64,000 nt of DNA from NCBI RefSeq assembly GCF_000686705.1, contig NZ_KK366006.1, forward strand, positions 94,035 to 158,034. The letters are read 5' to 3'. The notes below the pieces were generated by a model. The model was not told where the DNA came from and made no database searches. It saw only the letters and a list, made by a program, of their open reading frames with translations. Made by a program: the position numbers and the translations under genes. Positions 60,610-64,000 of this stretch are shown here, in pieces. This stretch comes from Clostridium hydrogeniformans DSM 21757 (GTDB lineage Bacteria > Bacillota > Clostridia > Clostridiales > Clostridiaceae). Positions within the stretch are counted from its first letter, which is position 1. Each line of letters begins with the position of its first letter.

Positions 60610-61521
60610 TTACACCTCCTGCTCAGTTAATTTTATAAAGGTGTCTTCTAAGGATGGTCTATCTACCTTTAAATCAGTTATTATATTATTACTTTCCTTA
60701 AGATGATTTACTAAGGTAAACAACATATTATTTATATCTGTTGAATAGAACACATGATATTCCTCTATCTGTCCACTATATTTAATACTTTCACAGCATA
60801 TATCTTTAATTCCTATATCTTCTTCATTAAGTTTAATCATAATCTTATTTCCTTTATTCATAGATGCTGATATCTCTAGCGGACTTCCAACCTTAACTAA
60901 TTTTCCATTTACTAAAACTCCAATCCTATCAGAAAGCTTTTCAACCTCTGCCATATCATGAGATGCTAATAATATAGTAGTGTTTTCTTTCTTTAACTCT
61001 TCAATAATCTTATGAAGTTCTATTCTTGTAACTACATCAAGACCCGCAGTTGGTTCGTCTAATATAAGTAATTTTGGTTTATGTGCAATAGCTATGGCTA
61101 ATACTACCTTTCTTTGTTGCCCTACTGATAAACTTCCATAACACTTATTCATATGTTCTGTTAACTTAAATCTTTCTAAAATATTATGGGGAAGACCTAC
61201 ATTATGATATCCTGTAAATAACTTAATAGCTTCTGATACCTTCATATCCTTTGGCAATGCTGAGGATTGCAATTGCACTCCCATTACCTTTCTTATATGA
61301 TTTAGATTATTAGAAACTGATTTGTTATCAATTAATATCTCCCCTTTAGTAGGTTTAATTAGTCCTTCTAAACACTCTAAGGTGGTAGTCTTCCCAGCTC
61401 CATTAGGTCCTAATAAAGCAAATACCTCTCCTTCTTTAATAAAAAAACTTATGTCATCTACAGCTTTATGTCCATTATAATCCTTAGATAAATTTCTAAC
61501 TTCTACAAGAAATCTATTCAT
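60610..61521 (-). CDS. ABC exporter ATPase
   Basis: This 303-residue ATPase has Walker A GPNGAGKTT, the Q loop VMGVQLQSSALP, signature LSVGQQRK (with V in place of the usual GG), Walker B LILDEPTAGLD and the switch His in LASHDMAE. A C-terminal extension of about 75 residues includes DLKVDRPSLEDTFIKLT, as in DrrA/CcmA-type exporters. It is the first gene of the twelve-gene operon and starts at ATG 61521 behind GGGGAGAGGGG. The promoter and palindrome are about 50-95 bases upstream. Confidence 0.87.
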   Translation of the reverse strand: MNRFLVEVRNLSKDYNGHKAVDDISFFIKEGEVFALLGPNGAGKTTTLECLEGLIKPTKGEILIDNKSVSNNLNHIRKVMGVQLQSSALPKDMKVSEAIKLFTGYHNVGLPHNILERFKLTEHMNKCYGSLSVGQQRKVVLAIAIAHKPKLLILDEPTAGLDVVTRIELHKIIEELKKENTTILLASHDMAEVEKLSDRIGVLVNGKLVKVGSPLEISASMNKGNKIMIKLNEEDIGIKDICCESIKYSGQIEEYHVFYSTDINNMLFTLVNHLKESNNIITDLKVDRPSLEDTFIKLTEQEV

Positions 61522-61567
61522 TTCCCCTCTCCCCTTAAAATTAATAAATTATCAAATTAAAAAACTT

Positions 61568-61595
61568 TATTATATTATATATTTATAATATAATA
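61568..61595. promoter_or_regulatory. Palindrome overlapping operon promoter
   Basis: TATTATATTATA and TATAATATAATA form a perfect 12-bp inverted repeat with a 4-nt spacer. It covers the -10 hexamer and the probable start site of the operon, so it could be an operator. Low sequence complexity leaves room for chance. Confidence 0.45.
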
Positions 61596-61618
61596 ACCTT
61601 TATTACATTTATTGTAAA
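61590..61618 (-). promoter_or_regulatory. Promoter of the 12-gene peptide operon
   Basis: On the minus strand TTTACA is followed after 17 bases by TATTAT, about 70 bases before the ABC ATPase start codon. Confidence 0.65.
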
Positions 61619-61662
61619 TTATTTTTTTGTTAATATATATTAACTTTAATATTAAGATAAAC

Positions 61663-61699
61663 TAAGGGGACTAAGAATCTTCTATTCTTAATCCCCTTA
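61663..61699 (-). terminator. Terminator after lemA
   Basis: TAAGGGGA/TCCCCTTA and TAAGAAT/ATTCTTA form a two-part stem with a single mismatch about 20 bases beyond the lemA stop codon. It isolates the peptide operon from the lemA transcript. Confidence 0.75.
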
Positions 61700-61717
61700 A
61701 CACATTCTATATTATAT

Positions 61718-62272
61718 TTAAAACTTAACCCTAACTACGTCTCTATCCCTATCCTCTATTTTAAAATATGCTTCTTCTTTAAATCCAAAAATAGAAGCAA
61801 AAATATTTTTAGGAAAAACCTGAATACTATTATTATATTTAAGGACTATATCATTATAAAACTGTCTTGAATATCTTATTTTCTCTTCAGTATCCTTTAA
61901 GTCTCCTTGAAGACTTATAAAATTGCTATTTGCCTTAAGCTCTGGATAAGCTTCAACTACCACCATAAGCTTATCTAAGGCCTCAGCCATCATATTATTT
62001 GCATTAACAGTCTCTTCTATGGACTTAGCAGATATAGCAGCATTTCTTGCTTTTACTACTTCATCAAAGGTGCTCTTTTCGTGAGCTGCGTATCCCTTAA
62101 CAGTTTCAACTAAATTTGGTATTAAATCTGCTCTATTCTTAAGCTGAACATCTATTTGTGCCCAAGAATTCTTCACTCTATTTCTTAAAGTAACCAGTCC
62201 ATTATATATAGAAATTATATATAGTAGCAATATAACTACTAAGAAAATAGTAACTATTAAACCTATCTTCAC
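61718..62272 (-). CDS. lemA: LemA family protein
   Basis: This 184-residue protein has one N-terminal membrane helix (about residues 1-20), then the LemA signature YNGLVTLRNRVKNSWAQIDVQLKNRADLIPNLV (quoted: LRNRVKNSWAQIDVQL, RADLIPNLV) and coiled helices to the end. The long C-terminal part faces the cytoplasm or the outside depending on orientation. I choose the GTG at 62272-62270, eight bases after AAGGAG; an in-frame GTG at 62281 overlaps that site. It lies 31 bases after a DUF2207 gene, its frequent partner. Function is unknown. Confidence 0.88.
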   Translation of the reverse strand: MKIGLIVTIFLVVILLLYIISIYNGLVTLRNRVKNSWAQIDVQLKNRADLIPNLVETVKGYAAHEKSTFDEVVKARNAAISAKSIEETVNANNMMAEALDKLMVVVEAYPELKANSNFISLQGDLKDTEEKIRYSRQFYNDIVLKYNNSIQVFPKNIFASIFGFKEEAYFKIEDRDRDVVRVKF

Positions 62273-62303
62273 TTTATTCACTCCTTATAATAAAACTTTA
62301 TGG

Positions 62304-64000
62304 CTAAAAGGCTCCACCGCCGCCTCCGCCACCACCGCCTCCAGAACTACCTCCACTAAATCCTCCACCAAAACCTCCAGTGGAAGAATCCTGTGATGTA
62401 GCTACTGCTGCACTGTCAATGGCTGTATCAACTATAGTTGTAGTATCTGAAATCATAGAACTTATCATGTAATAATTATAAAAACTATTATTAAGTCCCA
62501 TATAGGTTAAAGAAGGATCATTAAATTCCTCTTCCTTAAATATCTTAGGTAACTTTTCAATTACTTCCTCTGCAACTCCTAAGGATATTGCATATACTAA
62601 ATAATGTTCCCATATAACTATTGAAGGTATATCTGCCTTATCCATATTAGAGAAATGTCTTAAGAACTTTTTAAATGCCATCCATTTAGCATTTTCTTCT
62701 ACCCCAAACCTAGTTTTCTTTTTAATATTAGAAAGAAATGCCATTGCTACTATAATAATTACTCCTAATCCTGCTGCTACTGCTGAAATGGCTGATTTAA
62801 GAATAATAGCTAAAACTCCAAAGGCTATTGCAATTATAAATCCTAAGGTATAGAATATTTCCTTTCCATTAGCCTTATTTTGTCCAAAGAAATTTTTCTT
62901 TTCTCCTTCTTTATTAACTAATTCCTTAAATGTATCGTAGTCCTTATTAAATCTATTAGCGGCAGATTTTTTCTTAAGCTTCTGTTTAATATTATCTAAG
63001 ATTACAGATTCTCCATCACCTAAGTGGTCTATAAACCACTTAATAATAAATCTCTCATGAGGATAAAGAGAATCTAAACTTACATTATTTATTTTCTCTA
63101 TCTTGTACTTAGTTTTAATTTTTCCTCTTTTCCCCTCTTCATCAACACTAGATATTTTTATTTTTCTCTTTCTAACTAAGTCCATAATAGTTGCCATAAT
63201 ATCCTCTGAATTAGTGCTTCTATTATATACTAGGTAGCTCATTATTGCTGGAGTATAATCTCCTGGAAGATCTCTATAATATTCTCCTTTAAACTCTGGT
63301 TCAAGATCTCCTCCAAACTTTTTAAACATGTATAATAAGCTTGAAATCCCTGCCCCTATGCCTCCAAAGAATAATGGCGCTAGCTTATTCCTAGTTCCCC
63401 TAAGTTCTTCTTCTCTTTTTAATCGTTCTCTTTCTCGCTCTCTCATTCTATTAGCTTCTTCTGCAAAACCTTTCTCTTTATCTAGAAATTCATTAAGTTT
63501 ATCTACATTATAAATCCTAGTAGAGTATCTTATAAGGTCTTTAGGGAATAGAATAAAGGTTTCTAATACATCCCCTTTATTTACAAAAGGTACTGTAAAA
63601 TTAAAGGTTCTATTATCCAGAATAGAAGATGCCCCATTTAAAGGTCCGTGAGCAAATACTCTTAAATCATTTTTATTTGCTCCCTCTGGTATGGTAATTT
63701 TAATATTTATATTTTCTAAAGGTACATCCCATCCTTTATCTATTATCTTTCTATTAAATGTAGAAATATCATTATATTTTTCTGCTACATTTTTAAGAAC
63801 ATAACTATAGGTAAATGTCTTTTGTTCTGATTTTGACTTCTCATATATCTTAAGTTTTAAAATACTTCCCTCTTCTTTAGTTTCATAATTACTTATCTCC
63901 CTGTCCCCTACCAATATCTTAAGATTCTCAACTCCATCGCTTCTATCCCTATCAATATTCCTAAGAACTCCATTAAACTCTCCCTTAAAATCATAGGTTA
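62304..64000 (-). CDS. DUF2207 (YciQ-like) membrane protein, 5' end missing
   Basis: The frame is open through position 64000, so the N-terminus (signal peptide and first beta-strands) lies outside the window; 565 codons are visible. An N-terminal extracellular beta domain (YDFKGEFNGVLRNIDRDRSDG, in part) is followed by a Glu/Arg-rich coil (RMRERERERLKREEE), a membrane helix (APLFFGGIGAGISSLLYMF), a cytoplasmic domain and two more helices (GFIIAIAFGVLAIIL region). The C-terminus is a Gly/Ser-rich tail with a run of glycines, a hallmark of DUF2207 proteins. It pairs with lemA. Function is unknown. Confidence 0.87.
   Translation of the reverse strand, partial: TYDFKGEFNGVLRNIDRDRSDGVENLKILVGDREISNYETKEEGSILKLKIYEKSKSEQKTFTYSYVLKNVAEKYNDISTFNRKIIDKGWDVPLENINIKITIPEGANKNDLRVFAHGPLNGASSILDNRTFNFTVPFVNKGDVLETFILFPKDLIRYSTRIYNVDKLNEFLDKEKGFAEEANRMRERERERLKREEELRGTRNKLAPLFFGGIGAGISSLLYMFKKFGGDLEPEFKGEYYRDLPGDYTPAIMSYLVYNRSTNSEDIMATIMDLVRKRKIKISSVDEEGKRGKIKTKYKIEKINNVSLDSLYPHERFIIKWFIDHLGDGESVILDNIKQKLKKKSAANRFNKDYDTFKELVNKEGEKKNFFGQNKANGKEIFYTLGFIIAIAFGVLAIILKSAISAVAAGLGVIIIVAMAFLSNIKKKTRFGVEENAKWMAFKKFLRHFSNMDKADIPSIVIWEHYLVYAISLGVAEEVIEKLPKIFKEEEFNDPSLTYMGLNNSFYNYYMISSMISDTTTIVDTAIDSAAVATSQDSSTGGFGGGFSGGSSGGGGGGGGGGAF

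Overview
The window is a chromosomal segment of a very AT-rich, low-GC Gram-positive anaerobe, most likely a Clostridium (sensu stricto) species. The evidence is AT-biased codon use, AGGAGG-type ribosome binding sites, TTG and GTG starts, feoAB, a class D sortase, a T-box-controlled tyrS, M-box and yybP-ykoY riboswitches, and a SigI/RsgI-type protein. No rRNA, tRNA, insertion sequence, prophage or CRISPR array was recognised. Species identity is inference.

Region by region. Positions 1-8500 hold envelope and signalling genes: a partial PdaC/RsiV-like protein, a SigI(C-terminal)-RsgI fusion, glutaredoxin, an RluF-type pseudouridine synthase, polysaccharide deacetylase, alpha/beta hydrolase, sortase D, ispF, and a histidine kinase paired with a degenerate receiver protein. 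Positions 8500-15050 hold an AI-2E-type exporter, a four-gene ECF sigma factor operon, a Cys-rich small-domain protein, an MFS transporter and a striking cysteine-rich octapeptide-repeat protein. Positions 15300-20800 hold a cyclase/amidohydrolase linked to an SsuABC-like importer, a DtxR/MntR regulator, an M19 dipeptidase and a small anchored protein. Positions 21000-34700 hold a SWIM-SNF2 helicase, feoAB, a FecBCD-type importer with a methyltransferase, guanine deaminase, an ABC-F protein behind tandem terminators, and an isolated 38-codon gene. Positions 34700-46000 hold mgtA behind an M-box leader, a two-component system divergent from an HMA-SafE-cupredoxin copper protein, T-box/tyrS and a chemoreceptor. 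Positions 46000-50500 hold a MATE exporter, mntP behind a Mn2+ riboswitch, an acetyltransferase and a GyrI-like protein.

The most unusual region is 50625-61521, a compact minus-strand operon of twelve genes with overlapping or near-touching ends. In transcription order it encodes an ABC-2 exporter (ATPase, permease), a 106-residue acidic peptide whose N-terminal two thirds look like a RiPP leader, a helical protein of unknown function, a GT-B-like glycosyltransferase candidate, an unknown 292-residue protein, an RmlA-like nucleotidyltransferase, a radical SAM protein, a second GT-B-like paralogue, a B12-binding radical SAM protein, a 55-residue membrane peptide and a methylthioribose-kinase-like enzyme. 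I read this as a candidate undescribed glycosylated or radical-SAM-modified peptide pathway: kinase and nucleotidyltransferase activate a sugar-like group, the glycosyltransferases and radical SAM enzymes modify the peptide, and the ABC system exports it. The operon has a recognisable promoter overlapped by a 12-bp palindrome, and a strong terminator at its end. A lemA-DUF2207 pair lies upstream and runs off the right edge.

Metal homeostasis is a second theme: feoAB, FecBCD-type uptake, a DtxR/MntR regulator, mgtA with M-box, mntP with Mn2+ riboswitch and the copper protein all lie within about 30 kb. All functional calls are from reading motifs by eye. No database search was run.
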